Shown here in pieces: positions 52,235-64,000 of a stretch of 64,000 bases of DNA. Origin of the DNA: Lamellibrachia satsuma (Eukaryota; Annelida; Polychaeta; Sabellida; Siboglinidae). Positions within the stretch are counted from its first letter, which is position 1. Each line of letters begins with the position of its first letter. Below the pieces are notes generated by a model, which saw only the letters and a program-made list of their open reading frames with translations, ran no database searches and was not told the origin of the DNA. Position numbers and translations under genes: made by a program. The stretch covers positions 7,234,001-7,298,000 of the forward strand of contig BSQZ01000025.1 of the NCBI GenBank assembly GCA_033239005.1. Direction: 5' to 3'.

Positions 52235-52400
52235 GATCGTATGAACTTGCGGGGATCACGTACAGCAGATATATGAGCTTGCGGGGATCACGTACAACAA
52301 ACATATGAACTTGCGGGAATCACGTACAGCAGACATATGAGCTTGCGCAGATCACGTACAGCAGACATATGAGCTTGGGGGGTCACGTACAGCAGACACA
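52235..52400. repeat. Tandem repeat, five 32-bp units in the gene B 3' flank
   Basis: Units around GAACTTGCGGGGATCACGTA, starting about 90 bp after the gene B stop codon, so probably transcribed in the 3' UTR. Confidence 0.85.
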
Positions 52401-52782
52401 CGCGTCGCTGCCGTGATTTGTACGATCATTCTTTTCACTAACTATTGACTAGGCAACTATTATGACGTCCCGTCGATGAATGAAGCGTCACACATTTATA
52501 ATTGATTAATTACTTAATACAGAAACGTATTGTACATTCATTGCGTGCGTACACTAAAATTAGTTTTGCTGACATATTTCTCTGTTCTGTTGAAACTGTT
52601 TTTTTTACACAATCACGATAAGTGTGTGTTTGTGCATGTGTGAGTGCGTACGTGCGTGCGTGCGTGCGTGCGTGCGTGTTCAACTTCACCATATGAGCAC
52701 GTAGATGCGTCTTGTGTTGGAACATCAACATGTGCAATGCATATAAATACATCCATATAAGTAGTTGAAATTTGTGTTGATG

Positions 52783-52880
52783 TTCACGTGTAGCTCTAAC
52801 TGTTCACGTGTAGCTGTAACTGTTCACGTGTAGCTCTAACTGTTCACGTGTAGCTGTAACTGTTCACGTATAGCTGTAAC
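52783..52880. repeat. Tandem repeat, five 20-bp units
   Basis: TGTTCACGTGTAGCTCTAAC; each carries a CACGTG E-box palindrome except the last. Confidence 0.85.
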
Positions 52881-53814
52881 TGATATAAACATCGGTTATA
52901 AATATGTACATATTTATTTGTTCACCGGGTAACAGTTGACTGTATCGACAACATTATTATGACATACAAGTATCACCATCACCATTATCATTAATGTTTA
53001 ACTATGTTTAGAAGATATACCTCAACTAGTAGGATGATTATCCAAGTTTAGTCGACTACCGAATATGCGATAATTATAGACAAATAGCAAATTTGCAACA
53101 GGCAAAACAGCGATGAAAGAACGAGTCATTCTTTACACATTACAACAACCAGTGAGACGAACAATACTGAGGTGGCCGATTACAAGACACAGGAGATAGT
53201 GGCTGAGTTACTTCGAAATCATCGCGTCCTTCTTTGATACAGAATGTGGCCAAATTATCTTGGCGGTTGGTAGCATTAATAACACTACGTATGCGAATTA
53301 CTATGTATGTGGTATAATCTCATACGTACGATGCCATATATCGCATTTGCAGAAGTTAAATGTATTACACTCACAAACACACGCATGCACGCATGCACGC
53401 ATGCCCGCATGTACGCATGCACACACCCACACGCACCCGCACGCACACGCACGCACGCGCGCACACACACGCACGCACACACTCACTCACACAATTTCAA
53501 GTAAATTTGTTTAATTAACTACGCTCTCCCGCGTGTATATATACAAACCTTTCTGTGATATGTACATACTTTAGACTTCAGGCACTTGGCGACAAGAATA
53601 TATAACGTAACAATTTAAAACAGTGCGCAGAAGCGGATTAGTAAAAACAATGTAAAAACAAACAAATAACCAAAAAACCGGCAATCGCAAAACTAAAGCA
53701 TTTGAATGACAACGCCAGGGGATAGTGACACTTGACATCTAGACAGACCGTCGTAATCACGACGACGAACGCGACCAAAGAAGACGGTCTGGTTCGTGTG
53801 CCGGTCACCACGCG
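52881..53814. other. Convergent intergenic interval between genes B and C
   Basis: AT-rich, with an ACGCATGC/(CA)n stretch at 53370-53490. No gene seen. No AATAAA was found close behind the gene B stop, so its 3' end is undefined. Confidence 0.45.
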
Positions 53815-54155
53815 TAGACCAGACGCTCGGCCAACTACACCACGCGTACATCAGACGCTCGGCCAACTACACCACGCGTGCACCAGACGCTCGGCCAACT
53901 ACTACACCACGCGTAGACCAGACGCTCGGCCAACTACACCACGCGTACACCAGACGCTCGGCCAACTACACCACGCGTACACCAAACGCTCGGCCAACTA
54001 CACCACGCGTACACCAAACGCTCGGCCAACTACACCACGCGTACACCAAATGCTCGGCCAACTACACCACGCGTACACCAAACGCTCGGCCAACTACACC
54101 ACGCGTACACCAAATGCTCGGCCAACTACACCACGCGTACACCAAACGCTCGGCC
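53815..54155. repeat. Minisatellite, 32-bp unit
   Basis: About 11 copies of CTCGGCCAACTACACCACGC plus GTACACCAAACG, between the convergent 3' ends of genes B and C. Confidence 0.9.
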
Positions 54156-54367
54156 AAATACTCGACATCTTTCCGAAGAAGACGGCGCGAATTCGAAACA
54201 TCGGACGTATGGTTAGAATGTCGTGGTTGTGTCATTAATTTAGATTGATGAGCTTGTTGAGCACTTTGTACTCAACATTGCCGGGTGTTTGTTAGTGGCT
54301 TAGCAATGCATATGCTATCGGCCTTTCTATAAAGCTTAGTGCTGAAAGATGGGATGTTTTCCTGCTA

Positions 54368-54373
54368 TTTATT
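54368..54373 (-). terminator. Candidate polyadenylation signal of gene C
   Basis: AATAAA on the minus strand about 195 nt past the gene C stop codon, outside any tandem array. Confidence 0.45.
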
Positions 54374-54567
54374 CTGGGATATCGTCGTGCTGCTGACACT
54401 ATGCGATAAGAACGCGCATCAGCTATGTCCCCAACAACCGAGGCTCCAACCTGGATTGTCTGAAATCCCACAGGTATACAATCTATCACCGCATAATACA
54501 GCGTCCACGTAATGCTTCCGAATATATAGTTGAACGTCCTGAAACAGCGCATCTCTCTCGCGGGTCT

Positions 54568-54734
54568 TCATTTCGTTGACTCGGCGTCGTCGTCGGGTGT
54601 AATCATCTCCACCGAGTCGCCGGCCGCTGCCCTCGCTCGCTGCCGCCGGTACAGCAGGACGGCGGCCGCGACGATGCCGAGCACAGCCAGCACGCCAAGG
54701 ACGCCAAGGACGCACCCGACGATCAGTCCAGTAC
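54568..54734 (-). CDS. Gene C terminal exon: transmembrane helix and tail
   Basis: [19 protein letters not shown] continues into IVAAAVLLY, followed by the stop-transfer YRRQRARA and a tail ending [12 protein letters not shown] and TGA. The helix is preceded by a phase-1 acceptor (ATCACCAG). The tail has no YxxPhi motif, unlike gene B. The exon is strikingly GC-rich compared with its surroundings. Confidence 0.8.
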
Positions 54735-56200
54735 CTGGTGATGCAGAACACATCTGAGTGCAACGTTAATGTCCGACGAACAACTGGTTTTTGCAATATG
54801 CTACTAGTTATTTGTATAACCAAGAAATGCGTTCAGTTGCGTATTTAGGGAGGCTATTTGGACATACTTCCATTGCTTTTTTTATAATATTGAATAAGTT
54901 ATGATGGCACATACGTAATGCGCCTGAGAGCAATCTTGATTGATCGGGCGCTACAGAAATACGTTTTTATTTTATTTTGGGCCATTGGCCTTCCCTTTGA
55001 CCTCTCCTTTATCCATCCCTTTGACCTCTCCTTTATCCATCCCTTTCACCTCTCCTTTATCCATCCCTTTCACCTCTCCTTTATCCATCCCTTTCACCTC
55101 TCCTTTATCCATCCCTTTCACCTCTCCTTTATCCATCCCTTTCACCTCTCCTTTATCCATCCCTTTCACCTCTCCTTTATCCATCCCTTTCACCTCTCCT
55201 TTATCCATCCCTTTCACCTCTCCTTTGTCCATCCCTTTGACCTCTCCTTTATCCATCCCTTTCACCTCTCCTTTATCCATCCCGTTCACCTCTCCTTTAG
55301 CCCCCCCTTTGGTTTCCCCCTTGGTTTACACTTTGGCCACCCTTTCGGTTTACCCTTTGGCCACCCCTTCTCTTTACCCTTTGGCCACCCTTTCGGTTTA
55401 CCCTTTGGCCACCCCTTCTCTTTACCCTTTGGCCACCCCTTTGGGTTACCCTTTGGCCACCCCTTTGGTTTACCCGTTGGCCACCCCTTTGGTTTACCCT
55501 TTGGCCACCCCTTTGGTTTACCCTTTGGCCACCCCTTTGGGTTACCCCTTGGCCACCCCTTTGGTTTACCCTTTGGCCACCCCTTCGGTTTACCCTTTGG
55601 CCACCCCTTTGGTTTACCCTTTGGCCACCCCTTTGGTTTACCCTTTGGCCACCCCTTTGATTTACCCTTTGGCCACCCCTTTGGTTTACCCTTTGGCCAC
55701 CCCTTTGGTTTACCCTTTGGCCACCCCTTTGGTTTACCCTTTGGCCACCCCTTTGATTTACCCTTTGGCCACCCCTTTGGTTTACCCTTTGGCCACCCCT
55801 TTGATTTACCCTTTGGCCACCCATTTGGTTTACCCTTTGGCCACCCCTTTGATTTACCCTTTGGCCACCCCTTTGGTTTACCCTTTGGCCACCCATTTGG
55901 TTTACCCTTTGGCCACACCTTTGGTTTACCCTTTGGCCACCCCTTTGATTTACCCTTTGGCCACCCCTTTGGTTTACCCTTTGGCCACCCCTTTGATTTA
56001 CCCTTTGGCCACCCCTTTGGTTTACCCTTTGGCCACCCCTTTGATTTACCCTTTGGCCACCCCTTTGGTTTACCCTTTGGCCACCCCTTTGATTTACCCT
56101 TTGGCCACCCCTGTGCAAGAACCTAGATACACCAGTAAATGCATTTCTGAAGCAGAACCTCAGTCCAAGAATCGATTCCTTCTGTCACACTAAGTGAAAA

Positions 56201-56232
<32 letters not shown>

Positions 56233-59200
56233 CACGAACGCAAGCAAATGTGCATAAATATTACACAGTCTTACTTACGATTGTTTGAAGACTTTCCAGT
56301 TTTATTCGGTACCGACACTTTTTCTGAAAGTAAAAAACAAACTTAATATGGTTTAAAAAAAATATAAATTCACAAAACAAATTGTGCCTGGTTTTCTGTA
56401 CCCCTACAAACTATGTGACGTTGGCTGTTTTTCAATTGTACAACTGTACAACTGTACAATTGTACAACTGTACAATTGTACAACTGTATCCTCACCAAGC
56501 AGCGGAAACTTTAGTTGATTAGCAAAGATGATGGGTCAAAAAGCTGCGTATATTACCAATATATTATCTCATCCCATCGTCTTGGTAACCCAAAATACAT
56601 GCTCTTGTTTAGTAATCCTGCACACATTGACGTTTATGTGTACCGTTTGTTACCCCTTTTGATTCTGTAGGTTTCTCGTTTATGGAAAAGCACCCTTTCT
56701 TTACTATGCTACCAGCTAGTTGCGATTTTATTTAACAAATCTAATCAACATAATCCATGTTAATTTTGTACATTGCACTATTTCGTACAGGGCACTATTT
56801 CGTACAAGGCACTATTTCGTACAGGGCACTATTTCGTACAAGGCACTATTTCGTACAAGGCACTATTCGAGTAAAGTGGAATATGGACAATTAAATGGAC
56901 GGGGTGCAAGCGAAAGGGTTGGGGAAAGCTACATTTTCTCATTATCTGTCCTCATTTCGTCAAATGTCGTCTGTAAGACAGGGGTGTGTATTCTTCCAAC
57001 ACTTTCTAGACGTGTTTTTCACGCATTCTATCCAACATTTGGGGCCATTCATGTTATTCCTTGCACATTATAATACAATTATTAGGTTTACACAACTGAT
57101 AATTTACGTAGGCCTATAGACCCATTGCGTGATGATGTCAGAAAAAAAACTGTGCGCGCGATGCACTGTGGGCGTAATCAGGGGACGGCAGAGTCGTTGG
57201 CTTAGTGTCGTCGAAATGACATCAGGGGTGCGATTTTACCGGAGAAAGTGGTCAACAAGAACACAGTAAACGTTCTCAAGCGTTGTATTACGTGTCAAAG
57301 CCTCACGACCATCGATACTCTTTGGAAGTGTAATACTCGGTCTACGGACCACGGGCTTTTCGGCTGTTACACAAGTCAACGGAGAACAGAGTCGGCCTAA
57401 CACTAGCAGTGTGGCAGTCAAGTAATGTGACGTCTGTGTCTTTGTTTACGTCTAAAACAAGCGGGACATAGGCTGGAGCGTCACATATCGGAACCCCGAT
57501 TAGACCCACAGTGCACCGCGCTCCACAATTGGTTTGGTTTATGACGTCATCATGCTTCAGAGCAACTCATTGTAGAAACTGACTTACCTTTGGAAATGAC
57601 GGATAATTCATAATCTGGCAGTAATTTCTTATCGTTGATTGCCTTCTTGAGAATATTGTCCAGCACACTCTGTTGTATCTGCACACGCAGAGCCAGGGTG
57701 CAGTTGACCACGACACTGCCCTTACTGCAAGGGTACACAAGGACAGCACAGGGTTAGGTCAGTTACAGGGTACGACAGCGCTGCAATCATGTCGTCTGCT
57801 GCAATGTCTAGCACGTAAGAATAAAATATGGCAGTATTATATGTATGTACATCCTTATCTAAATAATGCTGTAATGTGTTCATTATTCATTATATAAAAA
57901 ATACACGCTGTCAAACCGCGACGTGCGTGCGTGCGAGCGTGCCTGTTTGCGTGCGTGTGTGTCATTCTTATGATACAAATCTACTTGCCTGAAAACGATG
58001 TCAGTAATTTCTATAACATGAGGCCCGACGTCCGACGACTCGCTATAAATCGCTTCAATCTACAACGTGTGAAACGACAACTTCGACATTTAAGATGAGC
58101 TAATCAGCAAATTACAGAAGAAAAGCAAAGCGCACATTACGTTGGTGACGGGTGGAGGGTAGTGTACGCGGGAGAGGGTAGTGTACGCGGGGAGGGTAGT
58201 GTACGCGGGGGAGGGTAGTGTACGCGGGAGAGGGTAGTGTACGCGGGAGAGGGTAGTGTACGCGGGGGAGTGTAGTGTACGCCAGAGAGTGTAGTGTACG
58301 CGGGAGAGGGTATTGTACGCCGGAGAGTGTAGTGTACGCGGGGGAGTGTAGTGTACGCGAGAGAGGGTAGTGTACGCGGGGGAGTGTCGTGTACGCAGCA
58401 ATACTTATACAAATATTATCCACTGTGCACATGTGTTCTAATGAGAATCGTTCATGCAGTTGTCACAAATATCTTACAACACCATCACATCACTTTGCGA
58501 ACATGTTACAACATAGTCCCGTAGAATGGTTACCTGGGACTTGATATTCTTTGCCAGTAGTCGATACGGTGATGTGTTCTTTGCGCCCAGGTCGGGGTCG
58601 TAGGTCATGTTCACAATTCGGAACATGATGAAGTGTAGTAGCTTATTACCTAGAAATCCCAGAGTCGTAATTATAAGTCATTTAGTTTTTCAACAATCCA
58701 TCTAGGCATATTGTTCGTGAAATAGGATGTGCAGTTATACTGACTGGAGTTAATGACACTTGGCTGTTGCGCAGAATGTTAATCTCAAACGATGGTGTCT
58801 AAACGTTGTCAACGCAATTAAACCTTTGCCAAACGGAACTTTGTCGATTTCAGCACGTACGAAGCCATGACCTACCGTTGCTGGATAAATGCTAACAAGA
58901 CATGCACAGAAGGTATCGAAATCATTTAGACGAACTGCTGCAGAAGCGGAAATCTAGTGGTTTCCGGGTGCAATATTTTCAACAAAGAGCACAACAACTA
59001 TAATAATGATAACAATACCAACAACAACGACACAATTATTTAGACTGGTTTGCGCGGATCGCTCTCGCCACGAAAACAAACACGAATGTGAATACTGGGT
59101 TGTTGCGATTTGATCAAGTAGTTCCAGATGGAAGATGGAAGGAAAGTGCCATTTCAACATACTACCTTGTTCGCAGTTTCTTCCGGTGTATCCTATTGGA

Positions 59201-62200
59201 CAGAGGCAGGAATACATGTAATGTGGATCTCCCATCTCTTGGCAAGTGGCGCCATGGAAGCACGGGTTACTGCTACACGGCTCTCCACCTGAAACATACG
59301 CTTGCTTTCAGAAACAACACAACAACGGCAGCTGTCAGTGGTGACTGTTGCACCAACAACAGCTGGAACAACAGTTAATAAAGATAGAGAGAAACAACAT
59401 CTTTGTGGACATACGTACTGATGGTTATTTTAGTAAGGATTATGGTGTTGCTGTCGTCATTAAATCCACTATTGTCGTCCATGACATAGATAACATGTAA
59501 TTTCAGCAGTTACGTGGTTACGACGATTGACAACAATATCGACGACAATGCCAACAACAACAACGACAACAACAGACTTTATGCGAACATCCCAACGACG
59601 CATTGACAACAACTGATAATAACAGCAACTGTAATAGCAACGACAATGACAATGATAACTGTAACGACGACAACAGTGACAACTGTTACAAGAACGACAT
59701 TGACAACGACAGTAGTAAATACTACGACCAGAGTAGCAGTGGAATTACCGACGATCAAACCACCTGTAGTGGCAACGTCAGCGGAACACACAGTGACACC
59801 AACCATTATCATGTTACACCATTTCATGACCAATAATTACTTAAATAACTGAACTATGGTAAATAAGTTATTACAGACATGCATCTTAATTGCAACAAAA
59901 CGCAAGAAAAACAAGCACGCATCATATTAGAACTTACGCAACTGGCAGTTTTCTCCTATGAAGCCAACCGGACAGTTGCAGGAATAGCGGCCAGGTTCGT
60001 CGTTGCAGGACCCGCCGTTAGAGCACGGATAACTCAGGCACTCGTCTGTCTCTGCGTGGTGAAACACATCGACAACAGTATTATGCAGTAACCGAATAAT
60101 AATAATTTATTATTACGTATTTGCTACTGATAACCCGCTGTCTGTGGCAGTACACGCTGTCTAAGGCAGTACACGCTGTCTAAGGCAGTACACGCTGTCT
60201 AACGCAGTACACGCTGTTTAAGGCAGTACACGCTGTCTAAGGCAGTACACACTGTCTATGACAGTACACGCTGTTTAAGGCAGTACATGCTGTCTAAGGC
60301 AGCACATGCTGTCTATGACAGTACACGCTGTTTAAGGCAGTACACGCTGTTTAAGGCAGTACACGCTGTCTAAGGCAGTACACACTGTCTATGACAGTAC
60401 ACGCTGTTTAAGGCAGTACATGCTGTCTAAGGCAGCACATGCTGTCTATGACAGTACACGCTGTTTAAGGCAGTACACGCTGTCTAAGGCAGTACACGCT
60501 GTCTAAGGCAGTACACACTGTATATGACAGTACACGTTGTTTAAGGCAGTACATGCTGTCTAAGGCAGCACATGCTGTCTATGACAGTACATGCTGTCTA
60601 ATGTAGTACACGCTGTCTAAGGCAGCACATGCTGTCTATGACAGTACACGCTGTCTAAGGCATAGACCAGCGATTGTTCGAACACTTCGTGTTTTCCGTG
60701 ACTGTTCTGATTTACGTAATCTGCGTCAAATGTCCACATCAGTTTCTTCGCACGGTACGAATGCTTCGTGAAACCGGTCCAGTAGCATATTTACAAATGT
60801 AGGAAGTGAAATCATATGCTCAAGTATTAATTTGCCGTTATATAACAGGAATAACATACTGTTTGTTGATGTCACCTGAGTGTCACCAGCCATATAACAT
60901 CATTCGTGCCTCCGACACTCGTGTTGTTATATGGAGCACTCTCGTGATATCAACAAAGAGTGTATTATTCCCTAAAAATCGCACTGCTACACACGAGCTC
61001 CGAACAATTAATTAAAACGTCGCGCGCCGATTGTGCTTGAGAATCGCTAGTAAATTGTCATTGCATTAAATGTGTCAAAATGTTAGTTATGAATCCATAC
61101 AATAAATATTCGTGGCTTCAGAATGTTGTATTGGGCTCGCTTCAGAATGTTGTATTGGGCTCGCTTCAGAATGTTGTATTGGGCTTGCTTCAGAATGTTG
61201 TATTGGGCTTGCTTCAGAATGTTGTATTGGGCTCGCTTCAGAATGTTGTATTGGGCTTGCTTCAGAATGTTGTATTGGGCTTGCTTCAGAATGTTGTATT
61301 GGGCTCGCTTCAGAATGTTGTATTGGGCTTGCTTCAGAATGTTGTATTGGGCTCGCTTCAGAATGTTGTATTGGGCTTGCTTCAGAATGTTGTATTGGGC
61401 TCGCTTCAGAATGTTGTATTGGGCTCGCTTCAGAATGTCGTATTGGGCTCGCTTCAGAATGTTGTATTGGGCTTGCTTCAGAATGTTGTATTGGGCTCGC
61501 TTCAGAATGTCGTATTGGGCTTGCTTCAGAATGTTGTATTGGGCTTGCTTCAGAATGTTGTATTGGGCTCGCTTCAGAATGTCGTATTGGGCTCGCTTCA
61601 GAATGTTGTGTTGGGCTCGCTTCAGAATGTTGTATTGGGCTCGCTTCAGAATGTTGTGTTGGGCTCGCTTCAGAATGTTGTATTGGGCTCGCTTCAGAAT
61701 GTTGTATTGGGCTCGCTTCAGAATGTTGTATTGGGCTCGCTTCAGAATGTTGTATTGGGCTCGCTTCAGAATGTTGTATTGGGCTCGCTTCAGAATGTTG
61801 TATTGGGCTCGCTTCAGAATGTTGTGTTGGGCTCGCTTCAGAATGTTGTATTGGGCTCGCTTCAGAATGTTGTATTGGGCTCGCTTCAGAATGTTGTATT
61901 GGGCTCGCTTCAGAATGTTGTATTGGGCTCGCTTCAGAATGTTGTATTGGGCTCGCTTCAGAATGTTGTATTGGGCTCGCTTCAGAATGTTGTATTGGGC
62001 TCGCTTCAGAATGTTGTATTGGGCTCGCTTCAGAATGTTGTATTGGGCTCGCTTCAGAATGTTGTATTGGGCTCGCAGGCTCCTCAATGCAACATTCGGA
62101 AGCAACTCGTGCACAAAGGCCCAGTTTATTTAAGTGTATTTTATTTACATTCATTTAATATCACGTGCACACTGCCTAATCACAATTATACAAGTTAGCT

Positions 62201-63550
62201 CCATTATTTGAAGAGTGCACATGTATGCAAGCATGTTTGTGTGTGCGAGCATTTATACACATATATACGCATACGTAAAACCATTCTTGTGCTAGAGCAC
62301 ACATCGCGATATCTAGACATGTAATACTTATTATTGTAATATTACTGTTGTTATTATTATTATATACGGCTCTTTGTGCACCAGAAGTCGTGTGTATCAT
62401 GTGACCATCTCGCAGTTGTTTTACATTACATTCACCGTTACAACAAAACGTTACTATTACGGCCACCTTACCATATTCACAACGACTGCCGAAGTAGCCC
62501 CGTGGACACAGGCAGGTGTAGCTCGTGGAGTCTCCTTGGCACGTCGCCCCGTCGATACACGGACTACTACTGCACGGAGACGCTTCTGCGAATAATGACG
62601 ACAATAATTATGACGTTGATGATGGTACTGATTATATCAACAACAACAACAACAATAACAACAACAACAACAACATTACGATGATCGCAGAGGCAACAAC
62701 ATAGATCGTGTTTCACGCTCATTGTCGTCAAAACTCAAACGTATGTTTATTTTAATGATTACGATGTCATAGAAACGTGCAGCTATATCGAATACAGTCA
62801 CAGTGGAGGTTATAATGGGCAGTTGATAATATAACAAATATTACTATACTTAGAAGGAAAATGAATAATAACTTTATAATAATTATATGTCACATTTTAT
62901 GAATATTTCACGACATTCTGTCAAGTTTAGGCCTACATTAAATTAGTCTGCGTCGTGTTGCAAATAGAAGCTTGAGTGCGTTGATAGAATTCCTAGATTG
63001 TGACATACGTGTTGACATACCTGTCTCACAGTTTGTGCCCGTGAAGCCGACAGCACATATACACTTGTAGTCGCCGATGTAGACTTGGCACGTCCCGCCA
63101 TTCCGACACGTGACGCCATCACAGTGATTTCCTACCAGACGGTCACGAATCACTCATCGACATGTGCCAATTAAATACACTAATCAGCATTCCCCTTACA
63201 GTTCAACAGACGCGAATGCGTTATTAATGTATACATTATTGTCTACGCTTGTGGTGGACGTCATAGTCTACGCGCCCAGTAGTACTCGGCAGACATCGAC
63301 CTCGTCAGCGTTACTTATGATTCTACCCCTAACAGTGTGCCATACGTCATACTGTATGTTCTTGTGTCATACTGTATGTTCTTGTGTCATATTGTATGTT
63401 CTTGTGTCATACTGTATGTTCTTGTGTCATACTGTATGTTCTTCATAAATAATTCAGTTTCTACACGATTCCATATGTACATGTGCGAACGCTGTCTGCC
63501 TGAATGCATGAGTATACGTGCGTGCGTGCGTGCGTGCGTGCGTGCATGCG

Positions 63551-63592
<42 letters not shown>

Positions 63593-63593
63593 C

Positions 63594-63666
<73 letters not shown>

Positions 63667-63956
63667 CGTGCGTATGTGCGTGCGTGTTAAATGAAAGGTT
63701 ACTACTATGCACTAGCGAATATGGTAAGCAGTTAATTCATTACTTGAAATATAATATATAGTGAAAAAACAGTAGGACGGCAAACAGACGGCAAACAGAC
63801 GAGAAACAGACGAGAAACACGAACCAGAAGAAGAACTGCAAGCGTGGCCGTCTTTCTCCAGGGCGTATCCCCCGTGACAAGAGCACCGGTAACTCCCGAC
63901 CAGGTTATGGCAAATGTGTTCGCATTGCGAGGTGCGGTCAGTGCATTCGTTGATAT
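54568..63956 (-). CDS. Gene C: convergent paralogue of gene B (3' part; runs off the window)
   Basis: Ten minus-strand exons join in phase: 63956-63837, 63131-63021, 62585-62472, 60051-59938, 59288-59166, 58649-58534, 58059-57989, 57724-57588, 56323-56279, 54734-54568. They encode 372 residues plus stop: one calcium-binding EGF, four EGF domains, a SEA-like region, a stalk, a transmembrane helix and a tail. Exon order, lengths (71 and 137 nt identical in the SEA region) and phases mirror gene B's C-terminal half. Its NIDO/AMOP/VWD part, if present, lies beyond position 64000. Gene C lacks gene B's duplicated EGF exon. The donor of the first exon (GTTCTT) is weak, and that exon's end is the least certain point. 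Confidence 0.8.
54990..56115. repeat. Two abutting 24-bp minisatellites
   Basis: 54990-55300: about 13 units of CCTCTCCTTTATCCATCCCT. 55308-56115: about 33 units of TTTACCCTTTGGCCACCCCT. Both lie in gene C's last intron, where the transcript strand is purine-rich. Confidence 0.9.
56279..56323 (-). CDS. Gene C exon: short stalk
   Basis: A 45-nt exon (acceptor TTTCAG, donor GTAAGT) encodes [15 protein letters not shown], polar and with one potential N-glycosylation sequon (NKT). It is the positional equivalent of gene B exon 26. Confidence 0.7.
56440..57580. other. Gene C intron sequence
   Basis: Holds palindromic GTACAATTGTACAACTGTAC runs near 56440-56490, the 17-bp array, and a minus-strand 61-codon frame at 57236-57421 ([20 protein letters not shown]) with no recognised family and no splice context. 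Confidence 0.4.
56783..56866. repeat. Tandem repeat, 17-bp unit
   Basis: Five to six copies of GTACAGGGCACTATTTC in a gene C intron. Confidence 0.85.
57588..58649 (-). CDS. Gene C exons: SEA-like region with a GC-AG intron
   Basis: Exon 58649-58534 encodes [15 protein letters not shown] and [11 protein letters not shown]. Exon 58059-57989 encodes [12 protein letters not shown] and ITDIVF, ending CAG|GCAAGT (GC donor). Exon 57724-57588 encodes [12 protein letters not shown] and [11 protein letters not shown]. The correspondence with gene B exons 23-25 is one to one. GSVVV is the classic SEA autoproteolysis motif, which makes gene C a better candidate than gene B for self-cleavage near the membrane. 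Confidence 0.78.
58148..58393. repeat. Minisatellite, 20-bp unit
   Basis: About 12 copies of GGGTAGTGTACGCGGGAGAG, in the intron between the first two SEA-like exons of gene C. Confidence 0.9.
59166..63131 (-). CDS. Gene C exons: four EGF domains
   Basis: Exons 63131-63021 ([14 protein letters not shown]), 62585-62472 ([15 protein letters not shown]), 60051-59938 ([15 protein letters not shown]) and 59288-59166 ([24 protein letters not shown]). They match gene B exons 18, 19, 20 and 21 in order, all phase 1-1. The second is almost identical to gene B exon 19 at DNA level, extending into the intron. The fourth has a 6-nt longer loop than its B counterpart. Introns hold the 24-bp (61.1-62.1 kb) and 19-bp (60.1-60.7 kb) arrays. 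Confidence 0.82.
60140..60662. repeat. Minisatellite, 19-bp unit
   Basis: About 27 copies of AGGCAGTACACGCTGTCTA. Blocks of variant units recur in order, a weak higher-order pattern. Confidence 0.9.
61118..62072. repeat. Minisatellite, 24-bp unit
   Basis: About 40 copies of CTTCAGAATGTTGTATTGGG. Very homogeneous, and open in five frames because the unit is a multiple of three; not coding. Confidence 0.95.
63338..63443. repeat. Tandem repeat, 20-bp unit
   Basis: Five copies of ATACTGTATGTTCTTGTGTC. Confidence 0.85.
63518..63690. repeat. (CGTG)n / (TG)n microsatellite
   Basis: About 170 bp of TG-rich simple sequence in a gene C intron. Confidence 0.9.
63837..63956 (-). CDS. Gene C exon: calcium-binding EGF domain
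   Basis: Starts [12 protein letters not shown] after a TTCAG acceptor and ends [14 protein letters not shown], the cbEGF pattern. It aligns best with gene B exon 17. The donor assigned here (A|GTTCTT) keeps phase 1 but is poor; reading through gives a low-complexity serine run that looks non-coding. Confidence 0.72.
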
Positions 63957-64000
63957 CTGAACACAAGTTGATCAGTGATTGTTATCGAGAGGAAACCAAC

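Noticed and set aside
54918..56193. 400-codon open frames rich in Phe/Pro/His or Leu/Tyr/Pro/Leu
   Set aside because: Artefacts of two 24-bp arrays, intronic to gene C; open in several frames on both strands with no splice or start context.
57236..57421. 61-codon minus-strand frame with a weak signal-like start
   Set aside because: Lies wholly in a gene C intron, with no recognised family, promoter or splice support.
59579..59852. Val/Ile-rich membrane-like frame
   Set aside because: Low-complexity ACAACGAC sequence in a gene C intron; open frames occur on both strands.
61080..62198. Open frames of 336-372 codons on both strands
   Set aside because: A homogeneous 24-bp minisatellite read in five frames.

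Overview
This is eukaryotic, metazoan DNA. Its small coding exons (70-350 bp) are flanked by GT/AG splice sites and sit in long AT-rich introns. The proteins are extracellular and multidomain (NIDO, AMOP, VWD, EGF, SEA, PAN/Apple). The mobile elements are animal-type non-LTR and tyrosine-recombinase retrotransposons. The exceptional load of minisatellites (unit lengths 15-75 bp, one or more in most introns) fits a marine invertebrate. One array carries a splice acceptor in each unit, which recalls the intronic 'mirage' minisatellites I remember being described in amphioxus. The species cannot be fixed from the sequence alone.

Layout. (1) 1-8.3 kb: almost only tandem repeats, including a 52-bp minisatellite with a ~993-bp higher-order period. 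(2) 8.35-14.24 kb, minus strand: the 3' part of gene A, a small EGF / PAN-Apple / EGF / EGF / transmembrane protein. Its five recognised exons join in phase and its 5' end was not found. (3) 19.5-52.14 kb, plus strand: gene B, apparently complete. It has 27 exons that all join in phase to 4002 nt (1333 residues): signal peptide, NIDO, AMOP, VWD, an Ig/cadherin-like segment, eight EGF-type exons (two calcium-binding), a SEA-like region, one transmembrane helix and a short tail. This is the mucin-4-like (NIDO-AMOP-VWD-EGF-TM) architecture. (4) 54.57-63.96 kb, minus strand: the 3' half of gene C, a paralogue of B in tail-to-tail orientation. Its ten recognised exons keep B's intron phases, including an unusual GC-AG intron inside the SEA-like region. 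Genes A and B are head-to-head; B and C are tail-to-tail.

Mobile elements lie in B's introns. A decayed CR1/L2-type LINE interrupts the AMOP domain (23.8-26.25 kb), and short 3' tails of the same family recur at 9.6, 46.97 and 50.6 kb. A decayed second non-LTR element lies on the minus strand at 33.2-35.6 kb. A nearly intact, recent ~7.5-kb tyrosine-recombinase retrotransposon (36.2-43.69 kb) has Ngaro/PAT-type split direct repeats and four protein modules in the order SGNH hydrolase, Gag, RT-RNase H, tyrosine recombinase.

B and C probably encode cell-surface or cleaved mucin-like glycoproteins: the NIDO/AMOP/VWD block mediates adhesion or assembly, the EGF repeats form a stalk, and the SEA-like region sits next to the membrane. 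Their ectodomain ends are conserved while their cytoplasmic tails differ. Most long open frames in the window are repeat artefacts and are not annotated as genes.
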